Shown: piece by piece, positions 24,363 to 32,326 of the stretch | Layout: each line of letters starts with the position of its first letter | Position numbering within the stretch: position 1 is the stretch's first letter | Assembly (NCBI RefSeq): GCF_900091315.1 | Contig: NZ_FLSP01000051.1 | Location: 1-60,816, forward strand | Direction: 5' to 3' | DNA length: 60,816 nucleotides | DNA from: Streptomyces sp. DI166 | GTDB lineage: Bacteria > Actinomycetota > Actinomycetes > Streptomycetales > Streptomycetaceae | Program-made: the position numbers and the translations under genes | The notes under the pieces: generated by a model | What the model was told of the DNA's origin: nothing | The model's input: only the letters and a program-made list of their open reading frames with translations | The model's database searches: none

Positions 24363-26300
24363 GGGAGTGTCTCCGCTCATCCGGCGTTGCAGCTCCCACA
24401 GGGTGCGGAACAGCCCTGGTTGCTGGGTGAGTTGGGCGTAGGTGCCCTCCTGGACGATCCGCCCTTCGTTCAGCACTACGATCCGGTCGGCGACGGCGAC
24501 GTTGGTGAGGCGGTGCGTGATCAGCAGGATGGCGCGGTCCTTGGCGAGTTCGCGCAGGCCGGCGAAGATCCGGTGCTCGGCACGTGCGTCGAGGGCGGCC
24601 GTCGGTTCGTCCATCACCAGCAGTGCCGCCTGCCGGTGGAACGCTCGGGTGAGGACCAGACGCTGCCATTGCCCGCCGGAAAGCTGCTGACCACCGAACC
24701 ACTCGCTGGTCAGAAGGGTGTTGAGGCCCGAGCGGAGCCCGGGAAGCATCTCTGCGGCGCCGGACGCCTCGCAGGCATTGAGCAGGGCCGCGTCGCTGGT
24801 GTCGCCCTGCCCGAAGGTGATGTTGTCGCGCATCGTCAGCGGCAGGTAGGTGAACTTCTGCGGCACCAGCGCGACATGCTCCCACGACCGCCACGGGTCC
24901 AGGTCCGCGGTGGAGGCGTGGTCCCAGGCCACCTCGCCCTCGGTGGGCAGCAGCAGCCCGCACAGCAGGCGCGAGAGCGTCGTCTTGCCGGAGCCATTCT
25001 CCCCGACCAGCGCCACGATCTCCCCGCGCCGCACGTGCAGGGAGACGTTGCTCAGACTGTCCTTGGGGGCGCCGTCGTAACGGTAGGTGACGTCACGGAC
25101 CTCGAAGCGCTCCGGGGCCGCGGCCACGAGCGCCTTGCCGCGGGAGTCGGTCATGGCCTGGCCGTGGGCGTTGTCGAGGAAGTTCTGCCAGTCCTGCACA
25201 TACCAGCCGGTGCGCACCAGGCGGGCCCCGCCGTTGATGATGCCGCGCACCGAGCCGGTGGCGGTCTGGAGGGCGAAGACGGCGCCGCCGCCGGCCGCCA
25301 GGCTCATCCGGCCGGAGGCCAGGAGCCACAGCAGCGCCGCCCACACCGCGGCCGAGGCGATCCCGCCGGCCGCCGCTCCGGCCAGTCCCATCCAGGCACC
25401 GGTGTTGGCGGCCTCACGTTCGGCGGCGTTGACCGAGGCGGCCAGCCGCCGGTACCGGCCGATCAGGAAGGGGCCCGCCAGGCAGGCGCGCATCTCCTCG
25501 CTGGACTCCTGATAGGCCATGTGCCAGCGCAGCTTGCCCAGCATCCGGCGCCGCCCGGAGGTCTCCAGCCCGGCGAGATAGAGCACACGGGCGGAGCGCA
25601 CGTACGCGGCGGCCTGCGGCAGGCAGGCGAGGAAGAGGAGGGGAAGGAGCACCGGGTGCAGGACGGTCAGGACGGTGGCGCCGGCCGCGAGCGTGGCGGT
25701 CGCCGCGAGGACGTCCTGCGCTTCCTCGACGAGGTCGGGAGTGACCTGGGCGCCGCGGTCGGCGATGTCGTAGGCGTCGTTGTAGCCGGGCTTGTTGTTG
25801 GCGGCCAGTTCTGCGCCGAGCGCGGCCTCGATCATCGTCAGCTCCGCGGCCCGGCCGAGCACCGGGCGCAGACGGCCGGTCAGCCAGATGACAGTGATGC
25901 CCAGCAGTGCGCGCAGGCCGGTGGCGGCGGCGATCACGGCCAGCTGCGGGGCGGCGTCCCGCAGCCGCTCGGTGATGTCGCCCGAGGAGATCAACGCGGT
26001 GATGGTGCCCGAGACGGCCAGCAGGCCGAGGGCGGCGAGGACGCCGGTTGCGATCTGGCATACCAGTAGGCCGATGGTCGCACCGCGGTCCACGCGCCAG
26101 GCCATCCGCACCGAGCGCCGCACGAGCGAGGGCAGCCGGCGCGCCATGGTGCGGGAGGTCAGCTGGGAGCCGGCCTGGAGCCTCGACTCGTCGCGGTAGA
26201 GGTATTCCTCTTCTCGAACACCGGCTTCCTGCGGTTCGTCGTCCGGCGCGGTCCCGTTGGGGGGTTGCGGCGGCTGGTCCTGCGTAATGGCCGAGGTCAT
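24360..26300 (-). CDS. Lanthipeptide-cluster ABC exporter, fused membrane and ATPase domains (646 aa)
   Basis: A half-transporter with an N-terminal membrane domain of about six segments (ATIGLLVCQIATGVLAALGL onwards) and a C-terminal ATPase: Walker A LVGENGSGKTTLSRLLCG, signature QLSGGQWQRLVLTRAF and Walker B ALLVMDEPTAALD. No N-terminal C39 peptidase is present, so leader removal must occur elsewhere. The start ATG at 26300 follows AGGGGGAACG; the frame is open further upstream without a better site. It is the last gene of the lanthipeptide operon and likely exports the modified peptide or confers self-protection. The transposon begins on its stop codon. Confidence 0.9.
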   Translation of the reverse strand: MTSAITQDQPPQPPNGTAPDDEPQEAGVREEEYLYRDESRLQAGSQLTSRTMARRLPSLVRRSVRMAWRVDRGATIGLLVCQIATGVLAALGLLAVSGTITALISSGDITERLRDAAPQLAVIAAATGLRALLGITVIWLTGRLRPVLGRAAELTMIEAALGAELAANNKPGYNDAYDIADRGAQVTPDLVEEAQDVLAATATLAAGATVLTVLHPVLLPLLFLACLPQAAAYVRSARVLYLAGLETSGRRRMLGKLRWHMAYQESSEEMRACLAGPFLIGRYRRLAASVNAAEREAANTGAWMGLAGAAAGGIASAAVWAALLWLLASGRMSLAAGGGAVFALQTATGSVRGIINGGARLVRTGWYVQDWQNFLDNAHGQAMTDSRGKALVAAAPERFEVRDVTYRYDGAPKDSLSNVSLHVRRGEIVALVGENGSGKTTLSRLLCGLLLPTEGEVAWDHASTADLDPWRSWEHVALVPQKFTYLPLTMRDNITFGQGDTSDAALLNACEASGAAEMLPGLRSGLNTLLTSEWFGGQQLSGGQWQRLVLTRAFHRQAALLVMDEPTAALDARAEHRIFAGLRELAKDRAILLITHRLTNVAVADRIVVLNEGRIVQEGTYAQLTQQPGLFRTLWELQRRMSGDTP

Positions 26301-26686
26301 CGTTCCCCCTAGGACGGTCGCTGCGGATGAGTCGTGAGGTCTAACGACACGGCTGCGATATCGAACACACGTCATTCGGTCGTGCTGGCAAGCCCGCTAT
26401 TTCTGCGTCCGTAGACCCGGCGGGCGCCCGATCCCTGGTCTGGCTTGGAGCGGCTGCGGGCAGGGAATGGCCGAAACGCCGACACCGCCATACCGAGTGG
26501 GCAGAACGCGGGGCACCGCAGGGGGCGTCACCTCCTAACCGGGAGCCCAGTGAGGTGGTTGATGCGCTCCGCGAAGGGGAGCGCGGGCGCCTTGGTGCGG
26601 GCGGAACAGGGGGATGTGGCCGGCTATCGCGGGGATCATCGGTTCAGCCCTTGCGTGCCCAGTCGACGACCAGCCGTGCAGCCGAT
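26301..26686. other. 386-base gap between the SpaB_C-type gene and the exporter
   Basis: No gene with a ribosome binding site or recognisable domain was found on either strand. The end next to 26300 carries the exporter's AGGGGG site. The length would accommodate a separate promoter for the exporter, but no clear hexamers are visible. Confidence 0.4.
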
Positions 26687-27691
26687 CTATGTCCCGCTGT
26701 CCCGGTGGAGGATCGCCGCCCTGGCTGCCCAGGCCAAGATGCTCTGGCTTCGCAGAGAGAGGCCGAGCCGGTTCCAGTGGAAGATCACGTGGTAGCTGAG
26801 CACTTGCCGCAGTCCGCGGTCCAGCGTCCCGACCTGTACGGCACGGCGGAGTTCTTGCCCTGTGCCGCGGAAGGCGCCGACCCACTCGGCGACGGGCTCC
26901 AGCAGTCCGCCGGGGCGCAGCAGTACGTCGCTGTCGGCGAAGAGCAGGGGCCGGATCTCCTGGGCGCGGGCGTCGAGCCGGTCTGCTGGGACGTCGCTGA
27001 CGGCCGAGCGGTGCTCTTGGGTGATGACTCGGTGCCAGACGTCCCCCTGCTCGCACCACTCCAGGCCGGCAGCGCGCATCATGATCGTGCAGAGGAGAAC
27101 CGACAGCTCGCGCGGTCCCACGGCCAGGTCCGTGCGCTGCCTGAGTTGCGGCGCCTCTCGGCTGTCGGTGACGAACAGGGCGTGCGCGGCCGTCATACTG
27201 GCCGCGCCCCCGAACGCTGCGGTCTCAGGCTCGTAGACCCCGGGCCACCAGCGCACGAGGTGCCCGTCGGCCACCAGCCGGTGCAAGCCGAGTCGGTCCA
27301 GGCCCTCCGCGGCGCCGAGCTTGGCGCCGATCTCCGGCCGGACGCGGAGACGCAGGCGCCAGCAGGGATGCTTCCTGGTGTACCACCAGCCGCCGATGAG
27401 GCCGGCGGTCTCCGCCTCCAGCAGAAGGGGCAGGACGTGCGCGGTGAAGGTCTCGTCGGCTTTCGTCCAGTCGGTGAAGTGGAGGTACACCTGCCACCAG
27501 TCGACCGTGGAGGCGTACCGGGCCAGGGCCTCCCGGCCGGCCTGGTCGTAGACCGCTACGGCGTCGGACAGGACCACCGGTTCCATCCCGTACTGGGCTG
27601 CGATCTCGGGGATCGGCAGTCCGGTCAGGGCGGCGGCGACCGCGCGCTGGATCGGGCCTGGCTCCGCCTGGATCAGTTGATCAGGAGACAT
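26687..27691 (-). CDS. Stand-alone SpaB_C / thiopeptide-type bacteriocin biosynthesis protein (334 aa)
   Basis: WWQVYLHFTDWTKADETFTA, GWWYTRKHPCWRLRLRV, and the C-terminal HVIFHWNRLGLSLRSQSILA are typical of the TIGR03891 SpaB C-terminal-like family, which in split LanB systems performs glutamate elimination. Here a full LanB already has such a domain, so this is a second copy with a separate role. ATG at 27691 (MSPDQLIQAE) overlaps the lanC stop by 19 bases; ATG at 27700 is an alternative. The first about 60 residues (AVAAALTGLPIPEIAAQYGM) look like a small helical domain. Confidence 0.85.
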   Translation of the reverse strand: MSPDQLIQAEPGPIQRAVAAALTGLPIPEIAAQYGMEPVVLSDAVAVYDQAGREALARYASTVDWWQVYLHFTDWTKADETFTAHVLPLLLEAETAGLIGGWWYTRKHPCWRLRLRVRPEIGAKLGAAEGLDRLGLHRLVADGHLVRWWPGVYEPETAAFGGAASMTAAHALFVTDSREAPQLRQRTDLAVGPRELSVLLCTIMMRAAGLEWCEQGDVWHRVITQEHRSAVSDVPADRLDARAQEIRPLLFADSDVLLRPGGLLEPVAEWVGAFRGTGQELRRAVQVGTLDRGLRQVLSYHVIFHWNRLGLSLRSQSILAWAARAAILHRDSGT

Positions 27692-28902
27692 GCGTCCCAT
27701 CCGGTGATCGGGGCCTGCTGTGAGGCGTGGGTGGTCAGGGCGAGCGCGGTGCCCGAGTCACCGTTGATCAGGCCGGGCCCGGAGAGGCCGGGCTGGGTGT
27801 TTGCCGCGAGGGTGTCGCCAAGGGCCTTGGGGAGGGTCTGGAGGCGGGGGTCGAGAGCGTCGGCGGCGGCGCGGGTGGCGGTCTGGTAGATGCCTGCCCA
27901 GCCGTGGCACAGGCCGGAGTCGGTGACGTGCGCGAGCTGTTCGGGGTCGGTCAGGGCGCAGTACAGGGCGTTCTCGTAGAACGCTTGGACGTCGGGGGCG
28001 CGCAGGGCGAGCCCGGCGAGTTGCCCGGCCCGTGCGATGCCCGTGGTTCCGTAGCACCAGCTCGGCCGGGTGGGAGCGTCGTGGTGGGGGCGCCCGTGGT
28101 CGAGGTCGCGGCGCGAGATGTGCTCGGGCCACCAGGGACCGGAGGCACTGATCTGGCACCAGGCGTCGAGGTGTTCGCAGATGCTCCAGATGGCTTCGCG
28201 GTGGCCGCTGACGGTGATGCCGCGGCGCATGGCCTGGGCCAGCAGGAGGAGCGGGCCGGTGATGCCGTGGGCGGCACCGAAGTTGCCGTGGCCGCCAGGG
28301 AATTGGGGGGACTCGCCGCGGGCGGGGTCGTGGCGGACCCACCAGCCGGGCAGGCCGCGGCCGTTGGGGGCGAGGGGACGGGTGAGGGCGACGAGGTACT
28401 TCAGGACTCGTTGCAGGGGGAGCCCTTCGGGGTCGGTCCGTAGGAGGTACGCCCCGATGCCGGTGAGGCCGTAGAACAGGTCGTACTCGGCGAACGTGGG
28501 CAGGTCGCCCTTGCGGATGCGGGTGAGTGCCGCGTCCACGCGGCGGTGGGTCAGGTCGATGATGTGCTGGTGCAGGGTCCGCCGCGCCGGTTCGTACAGG
28601 TGCTGGAAGGACGGCGGGACGGTGGTGAGGACGAAGCCGAGGGCCGGAGCGCCGAGGAACAGCCCAGCGGTGTCGGCCGCGCTGATGTGCCCGGCTGCCG
28701 CGGCGGTGATCCACCGGTGGGCAGGGCGCCATGAGCCGCCGTGACGGCTGACCGTCTCGATGTGCAGCAGGCTGATTCCGGCGGCGCCGTCGGCGAGGGA
28801 CTGCACCGCCCACGGCTCGTCTGGAGGCGGGGGAGCGGGGTGTGCGAGGTGGGCGGTGTACTGCTCCAGGATCGCCGCGGTGGTCGCGGCCGGCGCGGTC
28901 AT
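27673..28902 (-). CDS. lanC: LanC-like lanthionine cyclase (409 aa)
   Basis: An alpha-toroid LanC protein that adds Cys thiols onto dehydrated Ser/Thr to make lanthionine rings. Zinc ligands are visible as Cys in RPSWCYGTTGIA (near residue 283) and Cys-His in SGLCHGWAGI (near 332), and the conserved GNFGAAHGITGPL is present. The start ATG overlaps the lanB stop (ATGA), and the end overlaps the SpaB_C-type gene, so the three are one translational unit. Length is normal for the family. Confidence 0.92.
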   Translation of the reverse strand: MTAPAATTAAILEQYTAHLAHPAPPPPDEPWAVQSLADGAAGISLLHIETVSRHGGSWRPAHRWITAAAAGHISAADTAGLFLGAPALGFVLTTVPPSFQHLYEPARRTLHQHIIDLTHRRVDAALTRIRKGDLPTFAEYDLFYGLTGIGAYLLRTDPEGLPLQRVLKYLVALTRPLAPNGRGLPGWWVRHDPARGESPQFPGGHGNFGAAHGITGPLLLLAQAMRRGITVSGHREAIWSICEHLDAWCQISASGPWWPEHISRRDLDHGRPHHDAPTRPSWCYGTTGIARAGQLAGLALRAPDVQAFYENALYCALTDPEQLAHVTDSGLCHGWAGIYQTATRAAADALDPRLQTLPKALGDTLAANTQPGLSGPGLINGDSGTALALTTHASQQAPITGWDACLLIN

Positions 28903-31900
28903 CGCGCCGCCATTCGGTGCTGGAGGGCCGCGGTCCGTACGAGCCGGATCGTGGTCTCCTCGGCTCGCGGGTCGACGCCCAGGGCCCGGACGTGGTGCTG
29001 GTGCAGCAGCGACCGGGCTACGTCGAGCGGATCACGCTGGCCGGCCAAGGCGTCCCGGTAGGCGTCCACGGCGACGGCGCGGGCCCGCCACGCTTCGGCA
29101 ACCGCCTGGCCGCCGGGGAGGGCCGCGAGCACGGAGGCGCCGTTCGGCGCGGCGAGTTCGAGCACCTGGGTACGCAGGGCCCGGTTCAGCCGCCCCGTGC
29201 CCTGGGGAAGGGCGCGCACCAGCCACTCCTCGGCCACCGCGGTGTCCGGCGCCAGCGGGGTGACGAGGTGCAGGGCGCTGGCCGCGGCGAGGGCCTGCGG
29301 GGCGAGGGCGCCGGTGCGTTCGGTGAGCTGGATCTGCGCGAGGGCGGCGGCGGAGTCCGCGGCGAACACCTGGTGCGCGGCGTCCATGGCCGGCCCGTGG
29401 CCGAAGCGCCCGGTCTGCGGCTGGTAGGGAGCCAGGACGAGCCCGGCCGCCAGACCGGTCCCGTGCAGCGTGTCCGCCCACCTGCGGACGTGCTGGGCGG
29501 CGGCCCCGTATGCGTCCGGCGGCAGGTGCAGCGTGAGGTCGAGGTGCTGGTCGGCGTCGGGGCGGGCCATCTCCCGGTGCCGGGTGAACCACCACAGTGG
29601 CGGGGTGTCGCCGAACGCGGTGAGGAGGCCGGGCAGGTGGCGGCTCAGGATCTCGTCGTAGCGGCGCGGGTGGGCGTGGAGCTGAGCGAGCAGGACATCG
29701 CCCGCGCCCGGAAGATGCCGCCTGGGGGCCGCCGACGTTGCGGGGCGCGGCCGGGGCACAACGGTGGTGTCCGGTTGTGACCGGCCCAGGGAGAGCCAGA
29801 TCTCGTGGGCCCGGCCGATCCAGCCGTGGGCGTCTGCGTCTGGGACCTCGCGCAGCTCCAGGCGCCGGGCGTTGTCGAGGTGGGCGCGCAGCACCCGGCG
29901 GTGAACCGGGTGGGACAGGTCGACCGGGAGGCGCTGGTCGTACTCGATGACGGCGACCTGCATCGGGACCCGCAGTCGGTCCCGCCATGCGGCGAAGGCG
30001 TTCTCCCACTCCTCGGTCGAGGTTTTGCGGCCGGGTAGGTCGTCGGCCATCAGCAGCCATCGGGCCTGCGTGAGGATGGTGCGTCGGTAGCGCACCCGGG
30101 GGAGGAACGGAAGCCGGGAGCCGGCGCCGAAGTCGAACGGCTTGTAAGCGGCGAACCGTCCGTTGGCGACTTCGGCGAGGAACCGGGCCAGGGGTGGGGT
30201 CTGCGTTCCGCCTTCGAGGGCGTGCAGGACCCGCACGTCGATGCGCCGGCCGGTGGAGAGCTGCACGAGGTGGAAGCTGCGCGGGTCCGCGGTGACGGCG
30301 ATGTCGTCGAGCGGGATCGTCGCCTCGTCCGGTTCCTGGTGGCTGGACAGTTCGATGATGTGCGGCAGCAGCCGCGGTGTACGGGTGACGTTCTCGTTGC
30401 GGTGGCGGCGCGGCGGGAACACGAGTTGCGCGGTGAGGTCGTCCGGCGTCCCGTGGTAGGTGGCGGCGAGCGCGTCCTGATGCTCGGGTGGCAGGACGTG
30501 GGCGAACCGGCCGGCCATGCTGCTGCCGGGCCGGGGGACCGCGGTGAGGAGGAGGTCGAAGGTGCCGCTGGACAGTGCCCGCGTGCTGGGGGAGTGGACC
30601 TCGAAGGCGACCTCCACCCGGGGCACGAACAGCCGCTCGTCCTTTCCGGCCGCCTTCTCCAAGGCGTCGACCATGTCGTCCGTCAGCCGCAGTTCACGGC
30701 CGCCGTCCAGGAGGACCTGTTGCATCAGCGCGAGCAGCAGTTCGTCGCGGTCGGTGCGTACCTTCAGGGCGGCGCCGCGTTCGGAGCCGACGTATCCGGC
30801 GGGCAGGCCGAGGCCGCTGTCGGCGACCAGGTCCATCACCGGTACCAGGGCGCCGACGCCGTACCGGGCCCGGAAGCGGCGGTGGTAGTCGCGCCAGTGC
30901 TGGTAGCCGTAGGGCTGCGGGGTGGTCCGGTAGAGCGCCGACACGGCTACCTGCGCTTCCGCGATCACAGCCTGCGGGATCTGGGTCTCGCAGTCGAGGG
31001 CGGTGTCAATGAGCAGCGGTGTCGGGGTGACGGGGGTGAGGGCGCGCATCCGCGCGCCGACGGCGCTCACGTTGGTGTCGGAGAGGGTCGGTTGGTGGGC
31101 GGACAGGTCGTCGCGCAGGGCGTACAGCGCGTGGACCAGGTCCCGCACCTCGGGGACGCTGTCCGCCTGGAGCCGGTCCAGTTCGCGGCACAGGTGCTGG
31201 AAGGCGTCCACGGTGGCCATGGGCGCCCACAGGCTGGTGATGAGGAACTGCTGCTCGACCAGGCTGGTGAGAAGGGCTTCGATCTTCTCCGGTGTGGCCT
31301 GCGGAAAGCGGTCGTGCAGGTGGCTGTGGAGGTCGCCGTAGGGGACGGGGGTACGGGCCGCGTCCATGGCGGCGGCCACCGGGCGGGCGTTGCGGACGGA
31401 TATCTCGACCGGGGCCAGGAGGACGGCGTGGCCGTCGGAGGGCGGGCCCGGCGCCACGAGCCGGTCACCACGGGCACGGGCGGCGTTGTTGGCGACGACC
31501 GGTAACCGCTTCAGCAACGCGGGGGTGCGCTGGAACCGGAGGACCATGTCGGTGACCCATTCGGCGTCCGGCCGGATCACCGCGCGGTGCTTGTCGCGCC
31601 ACCGCGCGCTCGCCCGGGGACCAACGGACACCGGGGCGGTGCCGGCGAACAGGCCGAGCGGGGTCGGCCGGTGCTGCCACCGTAGAAGGTAGGAGGCCGT
31701 CGACAGCGCGGTACGGCGGACGTGACGGGGTTCGGTCTGCCGACCCTGGACGACGGCCTCGATGGCGTCGGACAGCACAGGCGCGGCCAGCTCCAGCGCG
31801 CTGCGGAAATCCTCGCGCTGCCAGATGCGGTTCAGCCATCCGCGAGTGACGGCCATGTTGTCCAGGTCGAGGGAACGGGGGATGCCTGCCGGCCCGGGGC

Positions 31901-31964
31901 TGGTGGTGGCGCGCAGCATCGCAACGCCTTGCCACAGGTATCCGGCGGCTGCTCGGGAAGCCAT
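28899..31964 (-). CDS. lanB: LanB-like lanthipeptide dehydratase (1021 aa)
   Basis: A full-length class I dehydratase. The N-terminal glutamylation domain occupies about residues 1-720 (RRTALSTASYLLRWQHRPTP, GLFAGTAPVSVGPRA, VRYRRTILTQARWLL), and a SpaB_C elimination domain follows from about residue 770 (PLWWFTRHREMARPDADQHL, GLAAGLVLAPYQPQTGR). It would use glutamyl-tRNA to dehydrate Ser/Thr in the precursor. ATG at 31964 (MASRAAAGYLWQGVAML) follows GGAAGGGCCTC. A strong palindrome separates it from the precursor gene upstream. Confidence 0.92.
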   Translation of the reverse strand: MASRAAAGYLWQGVAMLRATTSPGPAGIPRSLDLDNMAVTRGWLNRIWQREDFRSALELAAPVLSDAIEAVVQGRQTEPRHVRRTALSTASYLLRWQHRPTPLGLFAGTAPVSVGPRASARWRDKHRAVIRPDAEWVTDMVLRFQRTPALLKRLPVVANNAARARGDRLVAPGPPSDGHAVLLAPVEISVRNARPVAAAMDAARTPVPYGDLHSHLHDRFPQATPEKIEALLTSLVEQQFLITSLWAPMATVDAFQHLCRELDRLQADSVPEVRDLVHALYALRDDLSAHQPTLSDTNVSAVGARMRALTPVTPTPLLIDTALDCETQIPQAVIAEAQVAVSALYRTTPQPYGYQHWRDYHRRFRARYGVGALVPVMDLVADSGLGLPAGYVGSERGAALKVRTDRDELLLALMQQVLLDGGRELRLTDDMVDALEKAAGKDERLFVPRVEVAFEVHSPSTRALSSGTFDLLLTAVPRPGSSMAGRFAHVLPPEHQDALAATYHGTPDDLTAQLVFPPRRHRNENVTRTPRLLPHIIELSSHQEPDEATIPLDDIAVTADPRSFHLVQLSTGRRIDVRVLHALEGGTQTPPLARFLAEVANGRFAAYKPFDFGAGSRLPFLPRVRYRRTILTQARWLLMADDLPGRKTSTEEWENAFAAWRDRLRVPMQVAVIEYDQRLPVDLSHPVHRRVLRAHLDNARRLELREVPDADAHGWIGRAHEIWLSLGRSQPDTTVVPRPRPATSAAPRRHLPGAGDVLLAQLHAHPRRYDEILSRHLPGLLTAFGDTPPLWWFTRHREMARPDADQHLDLTLHLPPDAYGAAAQHVRRWADTLHGTGLAAGLVLAPYQPQTGRFGHGPAMDAAHQVFAADSAAALAQIQLTERTGALAPQALAAASALHLVTPLAPDTAVAEEWLVRALPQGTGRLNRALRTQVLELAAPNGASVLAALPGGQAVAEAWRARAVAVDAYRDALAGQRDPLDVARSLLHQHHVRALGVDPRAEETTIRLVRTAALQHRMAAR

Positions 31965-32003
31965 GAGGCCCTTCCATGAGGCGGCGTGGGCGGGGAAAGG
32001 GGG

Positions 32004-32041
32004 CCTGTGGGCCGGGCGAAGCGCTTCGCCCGGCCCACAGG
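32004..32041 (-). terminator. Perfect 38-bp palindrome between precursor and lanB
   Basis: CCTGTGGGCCGGGCGAAGC at 32004-32022 is followed exactly by its reverse complement to 32041, giving a 19-bp self-complementary arm with no mismatch. Read from the precursor gene, the hairpin is followed by CCCCCTTTCCCC, a weak T-stretch. It is best explained as a partial terminator or RNA-stabilising hairpin that keeps precursor mRNA in excess over enzyme mRNA; the perfect symmetry could also allow dimer protein binding. Confidence 0.75.
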
Positions 32042-32072
32042 TGATGGGTCGGCCTTGATCAGGCCGGGTGGA

Positions 32073-32270
32073 TCAGGCCGGGTCCTCGGTGAAGGAACCG
32101 CAGGCGGAGGCACCGGTCGCGCAGGTGGTGCCGCAGCCGTCGCCCGTGGAGCACATGAGGTGGCCGTACGAGTGCTCGGCGATGACAACCTTCACGTCCA
32201 GGGGCGCGAAGTCGTCGTCCAGGTCCGCCGCGGGCGCGACCGCGGGTGGGGCGAGAGTGGCGCTCGTCAT
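32073..32270 (-). CDS. lanA: FxLD-type lanthipeptide precursor (65 aa)
   Basis: The leader carries an acidic stretch and FxLD-like box (DLDDDFAPLDVKVV; here two residues rather than one separate F from LD). The core end has four Cys (40, 46, 50, 57) among Ser/Thr 41, 42, 48, 49, 52, 55, 59 and 61: CSTGDGCGTTCATGASACGS. Asp44-Gly45 is a favourable site for succinimide/isoaspartate formation by the PIMT-like methyltransferase encoded just upstream. The start ATG at 32270 follows AGAAGG. Up to four (methyl)lanthionine rings are possible. The leader cleavage site cannot be fixed, and no protease is encoded in the cluster. Confidence 0.9.
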   Translation of the reverse strand: MTSATLAPPAVAPAADLDDDFAPLDVKVVIAEHSYGHLMCSTGDGCGTTCATGASACGSFTEDPA

Positions 32271-32326
32271 GTTGTGCCCTTCTTCTCTTCTAGTTGGGGT
32301 GGTGCGGGATGGCCTGGCTCCCGGCG

